NCBI GenBank assembly: GCA_036674765.1
Contig: JARVKI010000056.1
Location: 1-64,000 of the forward strand
Reading direction: 5' to 3'
DNA length: 64,000 bases
Source of the DNA: Seiridium cupressi
Lineage: Eukaryota > Ascomycota > Sordariomycetes > Amphisphaeriales > Sporocadaceae
Part shown: in pieces, positions 1-11,182 of the stretch
How positions within the stretch are numbered: position 1 is the stretch's first letter
Layout of the letters: each line of letters starts with the position of its first letter
The notes under the pieces: model-generated
Told to the model about the DNA's origin: nothing
Databases searched by the model: none
Seen by the model: the letters and a program-made list of their open reading frames with translations, nothing else
Program-made: the position numbers and the translations under genes

Positions 1-98
1 CCCCTTGTCTTTTTTTTGGTTTATGCTTTTAAATTGGTTAGTATCCCTTGGGGTTTATACGGCGGTCAACTAACTAACGTTTGTTAAATACCCGGTTT

Positions 99-123
99 CC
101 CCCCCCCCCCCCCCCCCCCCCCC
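99..123. repeat. Poly-C homopolymer run
   Basis: An uninterrupted run of 25 C residues. Runs this long are rare in fungal nuclear DNA and are prone to slippage and to sequencing or assembly error, so its length and the junction with the 98 bases to its left are uncertain. It is not a telomere: there is no TTAGGG/CCCTAA repeat nearby. Confidence 0.85.
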
Positions 124-1649
124 ACCCCATCATCCAAACAGCGCTGAGAATCTACCCGTTACCACTTACCACGACGAATTGGGAGTAGCTTTTCGTAACC
201 TAATCTTTCATTACCACTGTAGCCTTGCAAGCTCAATCGAAGTATCTTCGATTACTCAAGCCCTCGTGAACTGGAAGCGCCTGTGGATATCACGTCACTC
301 GATATTGGGACATCTCGAGCCCCATGCAGCGAATCCTCAGGACGCATGGATGCGAATAGGGTTCATGCAACACGCATAAGAGTTCTGGGGGCTGGCGTAT
401 ATCATATACAAGCAGTCATCTATACACAAAGTTTGAGGATCGACGATCACCGAGAATCGGTAGGCTCACGGAGGAAAGCATTCTTGGAGAGCATCGACGA
501 TCCAAAAATGAGGCAGGCTCATGACCTGATCATACAGTTCCAAAACCTACCCTTCCAAGAGGATGAGGTAATAACCGTTTAAAGGTCAACGACGCGTTTA
601 AGAGAGTCAACACTATGGTTTCAATCGCTGAAGAAAAATGCACCAATCTGTTTACATCTCCTCTTCAAGCTCGCGCAGGCTTTAGACCCCACATCCACTA
701 ACTAACCTCACCTAGTGCTGGTTAGTCAGGCTTAGTGAGCGCGGAGTGCGACCTGCAGCGGCAAGATCCAGATCGGGAGATACATTGTACGCCAACCATG
801 CAGCCCAGTGCCACTGGCCGCCAGCGCAGCGCTAGCAGACATCTCTGTTGCTACCGCTGCTGCAATTACCTTCAGCACTGCGGCCTTCGTAGTAGGGGTT
901 CACAACAGCTGTGACAAGGACGGCTCTACAGCTTGGCTCGACCCTAGCCTAATCGGCTATCTCTCGATCTTGAGAGTCTCTGATATCTTTTACGCAACTG
1001 CATACGACTGCTTACCTCTAATTTCCATGCGACTCATTCTTCGTCAATAATGGTGAGTAACAGTGAGCTTGCAATGACTATTCGGAGTTGAATGTAGTAG
1101 GTGTTAGTTCACGTGTAGATGCCGTTGCGCCAAAGTGACTTGTATTACGTGGTAATGATGTTATCTGTCAAACGGTTATTTCCCAATATACCCTGCACCA
1201 GTGTATCAGCCTTCCACAATGAGCTCTGCTGATAAATAAGATCTGCCAGATAGCAAGACAGAATGTGGTTACAGGATCTTCAGGGGAATTTGTCCTTATT
1301 GAGCTGATTCGGCACACGCTCGATCAGGTGATGGACTGTCGTATCCGGCAAATCGAGAGTTGGCTGAATGAGTGTCATCAGCGTGACGACGGGGTGATCC
1401 AAAGTGGTAAGCACTTGCATCGTAGACGAAGAAAAACCCTGCTATTCAAGACGGATGGATCCTCGTTATGTCGATCTCTGAAAGATGGGTGGGTTACGTA
1501 ACAATGCATGTAACTTGAGGCGAAATTCTGGCTATCTGGCTATCTGGCTATGCAGATCTGGCCCATCTACGTTCCTGCCGATCGGTAATGAAGTGCCGTA
1601 TTTTTAAGCTTTAGTAGGTAATGAACCTCGGGTTCAAACCTCGTTCTAC

Positions 1650-1841
1650 AGCTCTCCAGGATGATAAACCGATGGCGCGGCGCTAAACGTAAAAAGGTTA
1701 GCATGTAGCTTCCATACAAAATAATAAGAAATCTACCTGTTACCGCGGCGATTTGTAGAGTTTGTATTATCTTGTAAAGAAAACTACCCATTAACGCTTT
1801 TAAGTATAGCGCCGCGTTATCGGTTTATTATCCTGGAGGGC
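1650..1841. repeat. Imperfect inverted repeat (36-bp arms), relic element
   Basis: The left arm (1650-1685) and right arm (1806-1841) are reverse complements at 32 of 36 positions. All four differences are transitions (C/T or A/G). The loop is about 120 bp. Such a structure could be a degraded MITE-like element or a snapback hairpin. Transition-only divergence is what repeat-induced point mutation (C to T) leaves on paired copies. No target-site duplication or coding content was identified. Confidence 0.55.
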
Positions 1842-3377
1842 TGTATGTAGTATACCCTAGGTACAGACTACCGGCTTTATCCGGGAATGAAAAATGTAGA
1901 TTTCTGCACCGATGTAAGACTTGCCAAGCTTGCGGATACTACCCTTCTCCACGGCCTGGTTCCTATGTGACTAGTGCATATGGGGCCTAGTAGGGGTACT
2001 GCTGAGTGGGAGTCTTCCCGCCGTTTTTTGGCAAACTTTGAAGAGACTTCTACGACAGTTTTGTCATAATTTATAATGTTATATTAGCTAATAACTTTTG
2101 CTATTAAATTAAGGTAATAGATTCCCTTTTTGGCCTATCTTAGACGTGTTTACCACGTTTTGCTTCTAAAAAATGCTTGTTACTTGAAATAATCCTAAAA
2201 GAGAAGCGTTTGACCGAATTATTATAGTGCGTAATAGCATTTACAATGCGCCACTTTGAGCCGGCTCCTTTCTTTACTATTATCTAAAATAAAATATTAT
2301 ACTTCGGTTATATTTAGCTATAACTTCCTTATCCTTAAAACTGGTTCTGCCGCGGGTGAGTGTAACTAAGTGTCAAAGAGTTAGGGTTACTCTTTAGGCT
2401 CATCCTGTAACGAGGTGTTTCCATGAGAATAAGCCGAGCAGATCTCGAAATGGCGTGAAAGGGCTCATCTCTCCTTTTTTTTTATTTTTAAAGTTTGACA
2501 CTACGACCAATTCTACTAGGAAATTACAGGTCATCTTTGATGATCTACCCCACTTAAGTGATTTAAATATGGCAGCGCTGGTCCACCGCTATCATGGACG
2601 GGCTCACCCGTAGAACTACCCCAGAAGACATAGTTTGAGATAAAATACTAAAGGGATTCGGGTGAGTAAGGACATTGTATCATGCCTTGCTAGGCGCTAC
2701 AATCAAAATTTTAGCATAGAAATGAAGACGCGCGTTCCCGCTCATGAAAGTGGATATGCTGATCTTTTAATTTTTGAATCCCACAGAGCCCTTACAAAGT
2801 GCCTAGGAAAATCGGCAGGGGGCCTGCACTAATCAGTGTCAGGGTTCAACAAGAAGACAGGGGACAAAAGTTTGACTAGTAGCTCCATCGTCCGCCTTTC
2901 TGCCCAATGACATGTTGTAATTAATAATTGTGACGAGTCCTACTTGCTTGGTTCTACACACTTTCACAGAACGTTAAATGCCTATCTCTTCAGGGCCAAG
3001 ACTAACCAGGCACTTCTATATGGTAGCGCTCGTACAGTTCATACTCCCGAAACCTTAAATTTCGGCAGACAGCCTCACGAATCACTCCACTCTCACAGCT
3101 GTAATTTGTGGCGAATTCTTATCAGGGCCTACTCACTTATACCCAGTGTAGAGTGCCGAACTTTTCTGTGGTGACCACCTCGGGTTCTCATTGGTTCATT
3201 CAAGAGCTCGTATTCCTTGGCCAGACAAGTTATGACTCGGCCATTATATAAGGAAGAGCGACACAAACCGATGAGTGGACTTTCCCAGCATGATAATAGA
3301 TGTCGACCCCCATAAGTCTTAGCAAAATCAATCTCATGCTTGCGGAGCATACGCGCTCTACTTGAAAATTGGTCGAG

Positions 3378-4883
3378 ATGACGATTTCACATCTTGAATT
3401 GGCTCGGTCAGCATTCGCGTCATCGAAGATGGACGTGCTACTTGCAGTTGCCGCGCTACTCGCCGTGCTTCAGATTGGGAGCATGGTTTACAACACCAAA
3501 ATTCACAGCCTGAACAAAATTCCTGGCCACTGGACCATTTCGTCAAGCTCTTTCTGGATCCGCTGGCAAAGGTGGAATGGCCGCCTATCGTTCAAAGCCG
3601 ATGAACTCCTTACCAAGTATGGTCCTATTGTACGAATTAGTCCTAACATGGTCCTTTTGAACGACTACGAGTCTGTTGAAAGGACATTTGTACGGAAAGA
3701 CCTAGATACAGCCCCTACTTCGATTCGCGCTCTACGTGTCGGCGGCCACGATTGGACGGTCACGTACCCACAACATCCTATTGCTCGACAACGGCGCCAC
3801 CCAGTCATGATTGCGACCACCACCAAATGCATGAAATTCTGGCATCAGACCTTCGTCAAAAACATCCATCATATGATTGAGGCAATCGCCGACTCTCGTG
3901 GAACCAAATCAGAAGACATTGTTCGTCACCTGCGGATCTGTACCCTCAAAAACTCACAGATCATAATGGGTGGGGCCGGGGTTGACTTGAATCCGGACAG
4001 CTTTCCTCACGTCGTCGGGGAATATAATTTCCTAGTGGTGTGGCGACTTTGCTTGCCCACGTGGGCTTTTGAATGGCTCAAATATGGCCCGTTTGCACAT
4101 TCCCGCTTCCGAATCAAGTCGAGCGACAAGTTGTACGACCTCGGGGCTGAAATTTGCCAGCAGGCTGAAGCCAATCCCGTCGACGAGAACGAGGGCGCTG
4201 TTCCAAGCGTCTACTCGCTGTTTACTGACGAGAGTGCGAAATATCCTACTCAAACCTGGTCGCGCTCCGAGCTCAGCGCCGAGATGGCAGGCCAGGTCTT
4301 GGCTGCCACTGAGACTACATCGTCCGCCCTGACGTTTATACTCTACGAGCTAGCGAAGAACCCATCTCTATTGGCAGAAGTCGAGGAGGAAGTAAAGGCT
4401 GTTGATCTGGACGGGGAACTTGATTCATTGAAGCTTCTGGACTCCTGCATCAAAGAAGGTCTCCGCTTCCGCCCGCCGGTCGCCTTAACTGGTAGCCGCT
4501 TGGTTCCCAAAGGAGGCTTAAACATTCTTGGGTATTATCTACCTGAAGGCACTGTCGTGACAACACAATCTCTTTCAATGAGTCGGCAGCGTCCAGATCT
4601 ATTCCCCGACTACAATGATTTCAATCCTAAACGATGGATTGACGATGCCAAGGCGGCTGAGAGACGCAATTTGTCGGTTCCATTTGGCGTTGGCGCCCGG
4701 CGATGCCCCGGAAGCAATATGGCGCTCTATCAGATGCGACTTATTCTTGCTGCTATTCTCAGTTCATTCGAGATCAGAATTGCACCAGAGACTACCCCAA
4801 AGATGATGGAGCCCTTTGAAGCCAATGGGTATCGCTCTCGCCATGACAGATGCGACCTCATTTTTATCCCCCGCACGACGTGA
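3378..4883 (+). CDS. Cytochrome P450 monooxygenase (first of two)
   Basis: An intronless 501-residue P450, normal for a fungal microsomal P450. An N-terminal hydrophobic anchor (MDVLLAVAALLAVLQ, about residues 18-32) implies ER attachment. The oxygen-activating helix I carries AATETTS (about 307-313), the K-helix ExxR is EGLR (360-363), and the heme loop is FGVGARRCPG with the thiolate Cys near 443. All key residues are present, so it should be an active heme monooxygenase using NADPH-P450 reductase. The open frame extends nine bases upstream only through a TTG, so ATG 3378 is used; ATG 3429 is an alternative. It sits at the left border of the cluster with a broken GMC oxidase downstream on the other strand. 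The substrate cannot be read from the sequence. Confidence 0.9.
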   Translation: MTISHLELARSAFASSKMDVLLAVAALLAVLQIGSMVYNTKIHSLNKIPGHWTISSSSFWIRWQRWNGRLSFKADELLTKYGPIVRISPNMVLLNDYESVERTFVRKDLDTAPTSIRALRVGGHDWTVTYPQHPIARQRRHPVMIATTTKCMKFWHQTFVKNIHHMIEAIADSRGTKSEDIVRHLRICTLKNSQIIMGGAGVDLNPDSFPHVVGEYNFLVVWRLCLPTWAFEWLKYGPFAHSRFRIKSSDKLYDLGAEICQQAEANPVDENEGAVPSVYSLFTDESAKYPTQTWSRSELSAEMAGQVLAATETTSSALTFILYELAKNPSLLAEVEEEVKAVDLDGELDSLKLLDSCIKEGLRFRPPVALTGSRLVPKGGLNILGYYLPEGTVVTTQSLSMSRQRPDLFPDYNDFNPKRWIDDAKAAERRNLSVPFGVGARRCPGSNMALYQMRLILAAILSSFEIRIAPETTPKMMEPFEANGYRSRHDRCDLIFIPRTT

Positions 4884-5927
4884 GCGACAGAGCCCGGAGT
4901 CGCGGCGGTTTCCATCTAATTTTTCCTTCAAGAGAGTAGTGTCTCAATGGAGTGGCTGGACCACTTACTAGCACTTATTTCATCTGAAACAGGCCTGGAG
5001 AATGGTTGCAACATGGGCGTGCTTGGCAGTTGACGTCAAACTAGGAGAGGTGCCGGCTTTGCTGCGTGGATGGTGTTTCATTCACGAATATGTTTATAGA
5101 TGCGTATAAATAAGGAATAACCCGAGCAAAAAGAAACTGTCGCTAATTACGACTAGTGAATTGCAATTCCAAGCCTTATTCTCCCTATCAAGCCGGTTTT
5201 CTAAATTGCTTTGATTGAAAGTTATATACCTTCAATGGCTATCATGTACATAAGGGGTGACACAATACCGGTTGGCTTAATGTATTGTCTTCTATTCATC
5301 ACGAAATATGGTAAATGTATATTTCATATTATTAGATTTGCCATTCGTAATTCCTATGTGGAATCTATCAAACTAAGTCGAGTCTGCAAGGGTGTGGCAG
5401 CTGAAAGTCGTGTGTTAATCCTCAAAATTTTGGTTTCTGAATCCATCATTGCAAGATTGATGTAGATCGCACTGATATCATATTTGGTAGCAGCAGGGAA
5501 AGCAGCAGTGGTTAGGCCCGGTGAATTAGTGTGTGTCTGTGTTAAGACTACTATGTAAGGTTTCGTCCGAGCAGGAATATGAAAGGCGGGCGACGCGGTA
5601 ATAGGCTCCGCAATGCCACGTGCTCGTTCCGGTTTCCGAGCTGTCGGAATCAAAGAAGATCTTGACAGGCTGGGCCGCCTTCTAAAAACTGGGTCTTTCA
5701 TGTAAACTTATATATTGTAACTGGTCACCACTATTTATGTGTCCAATTGAGAAAAAGCAGCAAGGCATCCGGTCAAGCAAATGAAATCTACTTCGCTACC
5801 GTACTTCCCCGTTCTTTACCGGTGTCTGGCTGTATTGATGAGCCGCCCTGTCCCAGCAGTGGATGGTCCTATATGATTTGTATCGCTGTTTTCTGGAATC
5901 GGTCTCGTTGACTGTTTACCAGATGTA
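4884..5927. other. Convergent intergenic region between the P450 and the GMC gene
   Basis: The region lies between the 3' ends of two convergent genes. Frames of 84 and 115 codons (5211-5465 + and 5354-5701 -) overlap on opposite strands. Neither has recognisable domains or splice support, so I do not call them genes. Confidence 0.4.
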
Positions 5928-7891
5928 CTAACTGACCTGACCCAACAGGATATCAGCAGCTCTCTCAGCAACTGCGTAGACGGAACTTTGAATATTTCCT
6001 CTCGGGATCAGCGGGAAAACGCTGGCATCAACGATTCGTAGGCCATCAACTCCGTAGACTCTTAAGTTCGAATCCACCACGCCGCCAGACTCAAGGGGCT
6101 TCATGGCTGCCGTTCCGCATACGTGGTAATGTGATGTAAATCTGTTTTTGACAGCCTCTTTGGCCTCTTCCAACGTCTCAACCTTCTGGCCATCGTTGTG
6201 TAGGCGCCGTCCACCCTCTTTGAACAGTTCGCGCAACGGCGGGGTGTCCCGGATCTTTTCGAGAAGCAGAACGTGCCGGGCGTGAAGCTCCAGGTCTAGC
6301 GGGTGAGTCATGAAACGAGGGTCGAGAATAGGTGATGAGGCTGGGTCGGCTGATTGCATGTGTGTCGATCCTCGACTGAAGGGGTGATTCAGAACAGCCA
6401 CAATGGACGCGTAGAAGCCCTCGGTGCCGAGGCCATAGACCTGGGCAGGAGAGTCTCCGGGGAAAGCGTTGATCTGGAATGGCGCGAGGGTAAATTGTGC
6501 CGAGCAGTCACCAGGAGCACAGACCTGCTCGTGGAGGACTGTCGGTTCGATATCTGCTTGGTCGAGGTCGGACAGAAGCTGGCTGATGGATAGCGGCGTG
6601 AGATCTTGATTCTGAAGTGGGAAGAAAGCTGAAGCCAGGGCATTCGCAGACAAGGGGCCTGCCTTGGCCGTCTGATAGACGCTCATTGCCGCTTCGACCA
6701 CGGCCGGGTTGCGCATTTGATCACCCGAGGTCATTGGGTCTGCTACTTCCCAGGAAAACGGTACGAAACCGTGGTCTTGCAGGTTCTCGCCCACGTTCGG
6801 GTTTTCGACAAGACATTCAATACCGTGCTTTCCAAGCACATCCTTGCTACCAATTCCAGAGAGCTCCAACAGCTGAGGCGATTTGACTGCCCCGGCTGCT
6901 AGAATCACTTCATTTTTTAGCAGAGACTTGCCTCCGCTTACCATCTTTCCCCACGAACGAGACACCGGTGGCCCGAACTCCGCTAAGACTGCCGGCCTGC
7001 TTGGTCAGCAGGATCTTCTCGACAAGGGCCTCGGTGATGACTCCAAGATTTGGCCGTAGAGCCACCTTATCCGACAAGTACGCATTTCCAGCATGACTCC
7101 TTTCTCTAGCTGTCGGATGAAGCGTTGCAGCATTGTTGAAAGCTCCAATAGACTGGCCAGCGATGGGATCACCATCTATGGGTTTGCACAGTGTAGACCA
7201 GGCGCGTGGCCAAGCTTGTGCGAATGGGGGAAAGCCTTCCTCGCTGCCATACGATATCTGAACGGGCCCGTCTGTTCCATGGTCACCGTTGAGGTAATCA
7301 AGCATGAATTCTTCCTTGAGCTTTGGCTGAGGGTCGGTGAAAGTGTGGAACTTCCGGAAATAGCTGACCAGGTGGTTTGGGTGAAAGTACCAACCTCGGT
7401 ATGGTCATCTATCCATCTAAATCTGGTTTCGATAGCTGGGAGCGATTAGGGAATCCAGGCTGGGGATGGGAATCTATGGAACGCTAAGAGTTCAGGAGCG
7501 TGGCGACAGTTCGTGAACTTACGCCGAAGATCCACCCAGGGATTTACCTGAAGGCTGTGCCAGCCTGCGGTTGTTCAATCCCACCTGGTAGGCATTTGAA
7601 GTTAGCTGTGAGTGAGAAGGACAAATACTGAACGAACGTTGTACTTGCCTGCGGTTCGGTCGTGATATACCAATCATAATCCGGGTCAAAATACGTTGCA
7701 GCAGCGAGGGCTTGGATGGTAACCTTGGGGTCTGTCAGGCGGTTCGCACCAGCCTCAAGAACCAGGACGCGGACGTTCTCATCGGCAGACAACCTCGAAG
7801 CAACTACAAGCCCAGATGTTCCTCCCCCAACGACAATGTAATCGAATTCTGCACCCAGCTCCATGGTTGAAGCGCTGTTGACGGTAGCCAT
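5928..7891 (-). pseudogene. GMC-family FAD oxidoreductase, probably inactive
   Basis: A glucose-methanol-choline type flavoenzyme (choline dehydrogenase/aryl-alcohol oxidase group). The N-terminal FAD motif is DYIVVGGGTSGLVVA. The GMC signature SGKSLGGSSA is in exon 2. C-terminal catalytic residues are His in SHYHVCGTAAM and Asn in PRGNIQSSVYAVAE. Deduced exons: 7649-7891, 7523-7584, and about 5928-7459. Intron 1 (7585-7648) has a GC..AG donor (GCAAGT) with a GCTAAC branch; intron 2 is 7460-7522. Exon 3 then has two in-frame stops, TAG at 7417-7419 and TGA at 7405-7407, in the frame that leads into YFRKFHTFTDP. Further on, an A6 run (6913-6918) shifts the frame by one base; with A5 the two long frames join exactly at the next FAD motif. 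Unless these are sequence errors, the gene is dead. Confidence 0.75.
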
Positions 7892-10800
7892 AGTGTCAGA
7901 TCAGGGGCGCATAAAGAGGCATTCAGGAAGTAACAAGACCAGCGATGCAGAACAACGTTTAATAGTGCACCAGTCGGACCGAAGTCATAATTCATGCCTA
8001 TTCTCACCACCTCGTCACGTTATCTATGGGTGCTGCGCCCGAAGGCGGGTCTGTAGGATGCGGTCTAAAGCCCTGTATGGGCCAAAATCGTGCTGACACG
8101 TCCCCGCTGTCATGCGGTGGTTATCTTGATGACGACTCCAGTTCAATGCCTGAAGAGAGTGCAAGTTGCTAAAGAGAAAAGGGCTAGAACCGCAAATGAG
8201 ATTGGATTGTAAATCTGACACGTACCTCATGGGAGGAAGAGTGATGCATTAGATGACCTGCAGCCCTGCAGGCTGCAGCTGCGTACATATAGATAAGCTC
8301 TCCGCAGCTCTTATCTTGTCTAACTAGTGCTAGCTACCCCACAGCTCTGCGGACCCCCTACCGCACCGCACCGTATCAAAACCGGTCCAGATGGGGAATT
8401 CAATAAGGACTGTTATGGAATTTGCTAAGATTAGGAAAGCTTCTTTGGATTTCCCAACTTCGATAGGCTAAAATCCAAAGGTTCGAAGCCTTCGGATTAA
8501 CGATTCTACGTATCCCTCGATATCGCCGCCTCACCTGATGAAGACGCATCCTGGGATGTCCTCGGTATCTTTTCAAGCATCAAGAAACCGGCCCACTCAA
8601 GAGCATAATTTTCGTACTTTCGTTCAAGGATAAGGTCTGTAGGAGGTTGAACTCTTCCGTAGGATTTCCATTACACTGGTTGGCACCATCGACGGAGAAA
8701 CGAAAAGTGTAGTTTTGTCTCAGTCCCCACGTCTTAAAACACACCCTTCACCTCAGCTGGTGTGGATAACGGGACCTTGAACTCCTCGTCATTGTCATCG
8801 GTGTTAGCAATCTCTTTCTAGACACTTGGTAGATGCAGTGGAATAAGAGTGGGACCCAATGCAAGTATGTAATGGAGCAAAGCTCGCCAGAGACCTTCCG
8901 AAGACCGTTGCATTTCTATGCCTGCGTACGAGAAGAGGAAGCTCTCCACTGCCATGGTGCGGCCTCGTGCCTATGTACTCAACAACTCTCGAATCGTTGG
9001 ATCCTCACAAATTCATGGGGGGAAAGCCGGTGGGCTTATAACTAATTTACCATGTCTTATCATCCGTGGCATTTGCATTCCGTATATTGATGAGAAACGA
9101 ATGGGCAAATCACGGGTTGGAAGCTAAGGAAAGTTCTTGAAGCTACGAAACAGCTCGCGGGCAGCAAGCACTTGTCCGCTATAGTTGTACAGGGAGATTC
9201 AGACTGTCAGAACGCCCTAAGCATCCAAGGGGAGACGTTCAACGCTTTAGAAACATCGGAAACGACCGCAAACTTAGGCTCGCTTGCATCAGATTATCTT
9301 GAATGATCAGGCACATAAGTGACTATCATCCCTGCATCATGTGATTCAACATACGTCACACAATGTTTTCAAACTATTGTTGCTGCTGGAAGTCGCCCAG
9401 ACTTGCAGGGCTCATCAAGTCAGATTGGCTCGAAGCAGATGGGGTTCACGAGTTTAAAAAGTCTTGCGCCTTTCTCTTCCGAAATCGAACGGTACCAGAG
9501 AGAATGTATTTGTGTCCCTACTTGTATAATAGTACCAGATATCAACGACGTATTCTTGTCACCCTTGGAAAGAGTTCCGAGGAAGCCTTACCGGGGCATG
9601 GCATATTACATAGGCTTGTACACTACTGACTGGATGCTGTCGGCGACACCATTTCGAGGATGGCCAACTTAACAGAAGTTATGGTATAACCTGACATATA
9701 TGAAGATCCTTTCCCGTCGCGGCTTTGCGAATTATGTAATGACGCAAGCCTCGTTCTTCGAAATGTATCCCTTGTCATAACTGCAACCGAGAGGCTTCAT
9801 AAGCGGGACCATTATGCTCTCAAAGAAGCCAATCGCAAAACATTAAAACCGACGAGACAGATTCGCGAGGAGTGGTGTGGTGGTTTCAATATTGCAAGGT
9901 ACGTTCCTGATGCTGAGAAACATGAGGGCAATCCACAACACCACTACTTGAGATAGTGGGCCAAGTGGGAAGACACCTAGGATGAACTTGGCAGGGCTCT
10001 CTTAGCGTTCTTGAATTTTACTGAGTCTTATAAGTCACTGCTGTGGGACTTGCAGCACTGAAGGCAGCCCACCGCATTAAGCGATTTAGCGCTAACCTCT
10101 CTAACCAACAATGTGAAACTCGAACTTGAATTCGCCCCCTCAGAAACACTTATAGAAAGCTGTCATTACTTTCCGTCCGGTCTCGATGAAGAAACGTGGC
10201 CGCGCCGTGGATATATCGATTGCAATCTTGTCGATTGCTCTTGGTCTCGAGTCTCTTATACTTCATTTAAGGAGATCCGCAGAGGATAGCATTATATTGA
10301 AGAATGCAGGAAAACCTATGTTTCTAGCTGGGATAAAGCAAGCTTGCCGTTGACGTAGCTCTGGAAGGGGTGGGGGTTTCTGTACACAGCCCAGCCGGGC
10401 GTGAACCGGTAGAAGAAGCCTCACCTGACTATGATCTCTCCCCCGTTGCGACCCCATGAGCTACGGCTCGACTGATATTGCCCGGGTTGGGGCATGTTGA
10501 TGTGGTTGTGATCAAGCACCCAATCTTGCGGGGGCTGCGTACCGTGATCCGCATCCCGAGACTGCATGAGCAATCTTCTGCGGGGTATCCCACTGGGAAC
10601 ACCCACACTCCGAGTCATCTACCAGCGTCACACAATGAAGTGTGACTTTTGTTGAATCCGCTATGCATTACAGAGAAATCTCTCTCGTTTTCTTATCATT
10701 TCTTCTGGTCGCAAGACAAAACATCGTCGGTTACGTAGTCATCTTCGCGACCGTTTAACAAATTGCACCCTGCACTATCCAGACTACATAATCGGCGGCT

Positions 10801-11182
10801 TATGATAATTTACCAAGTTTTCGTCAACAAGAGAACCTCAGTTGCGAAATATAGCGGGTATGAGACGCCACGACGTGTGGGGTGCGGGGGTTCGATGGGG
10901 TTTCTGCATGTGGTGGGGTTTGTACCTAATGCAGTCTCAAATCCATAGTAATGGGATCATAAGTGAGGTGGCTTTGCTGGGCAGAAATCGGCTAAGAAAC
11001 AGCTCTCAGGAGTGGGGACGTGTAAAGATATGGCGGTGGCGGGCTTCGAGGACCTCAAGCCCAGAATGTATCTATTATGAGGCTAAACAAAGACTGTGCT
11101 CAGGATAGCTCGGTATAATCCCAGAGAATGACAAGGTACACGCCCTTACCCGTATGGATGGAGTTGTGCTCCTCTGTCCAGA
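7892..11182. other. Long region without an intact gene (promoter plus relics)
   Basis: About 3.3 kb between the GMC gene start and the 3' end of the NodB-fold gene. The first few hundred bases should hold the GMC promoter, including the palindrome at 8258-8278. Beyond it only short frames occur. Stretches near 9.1-9.7 kb (+) and 10.26-10.62 kb (-) read like fragments of former proteins but match no family I recognise. An ATGGGGT element occurs at about 9439 and 10894. No complete coding unit is supported. Confidence 0.45.
8258..8278. promoter_or_regulatory. Perfect palindrome upstream of the GMC gene
   Basis: CTGCAGCC and GGCTGCAG flank the 5-bp spacer CTGCA, about 370 bp upstream of the GMC start codon. 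The symmetry would suit a dimeric DNA-binding protein, but no other copy was found, so a role is only possible. Confidence 0.35.

Larger units (their letters stand above)
1..3377. other. Gene-poor, AT-rich relic region at the left edge
   Basis: No open frame here resembles a known family. The longest frames are below 100 codons and lack intron or family logic. The stretch from about 1.8 to 2.5 kb is rich in A/T and TA steps. The region also holds a poly-C run, an 8-bp tandem repeat of CTGGCTAT near 1532-1555, and the inverted-repeat relic listed separately. This looks like old repeat or transposon debris, possibly altered by repeat-induced point mutation. No transposase could be read. Confidence 0.5.

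Noticed and set aside
99..130. Poly-C run as a possible telomere or chromosome end
   Set aside because: No TTAGGG/CCCTAA repeat is present, and ordinary sequence continues on both sides.
1590..1660. B-box-like GGTTCAAACC suggesting a tRNA gene
   Set aside because: No cloverleaf can be drawn: no matching acceptor stem, A box or anticodon arm was found.
5354..5701. 115-codon minus-strand frame between the P450 and GMC genes
   Set aside because: No start context, domain or splice evidence; it overlaps another frame on the opposite strand.
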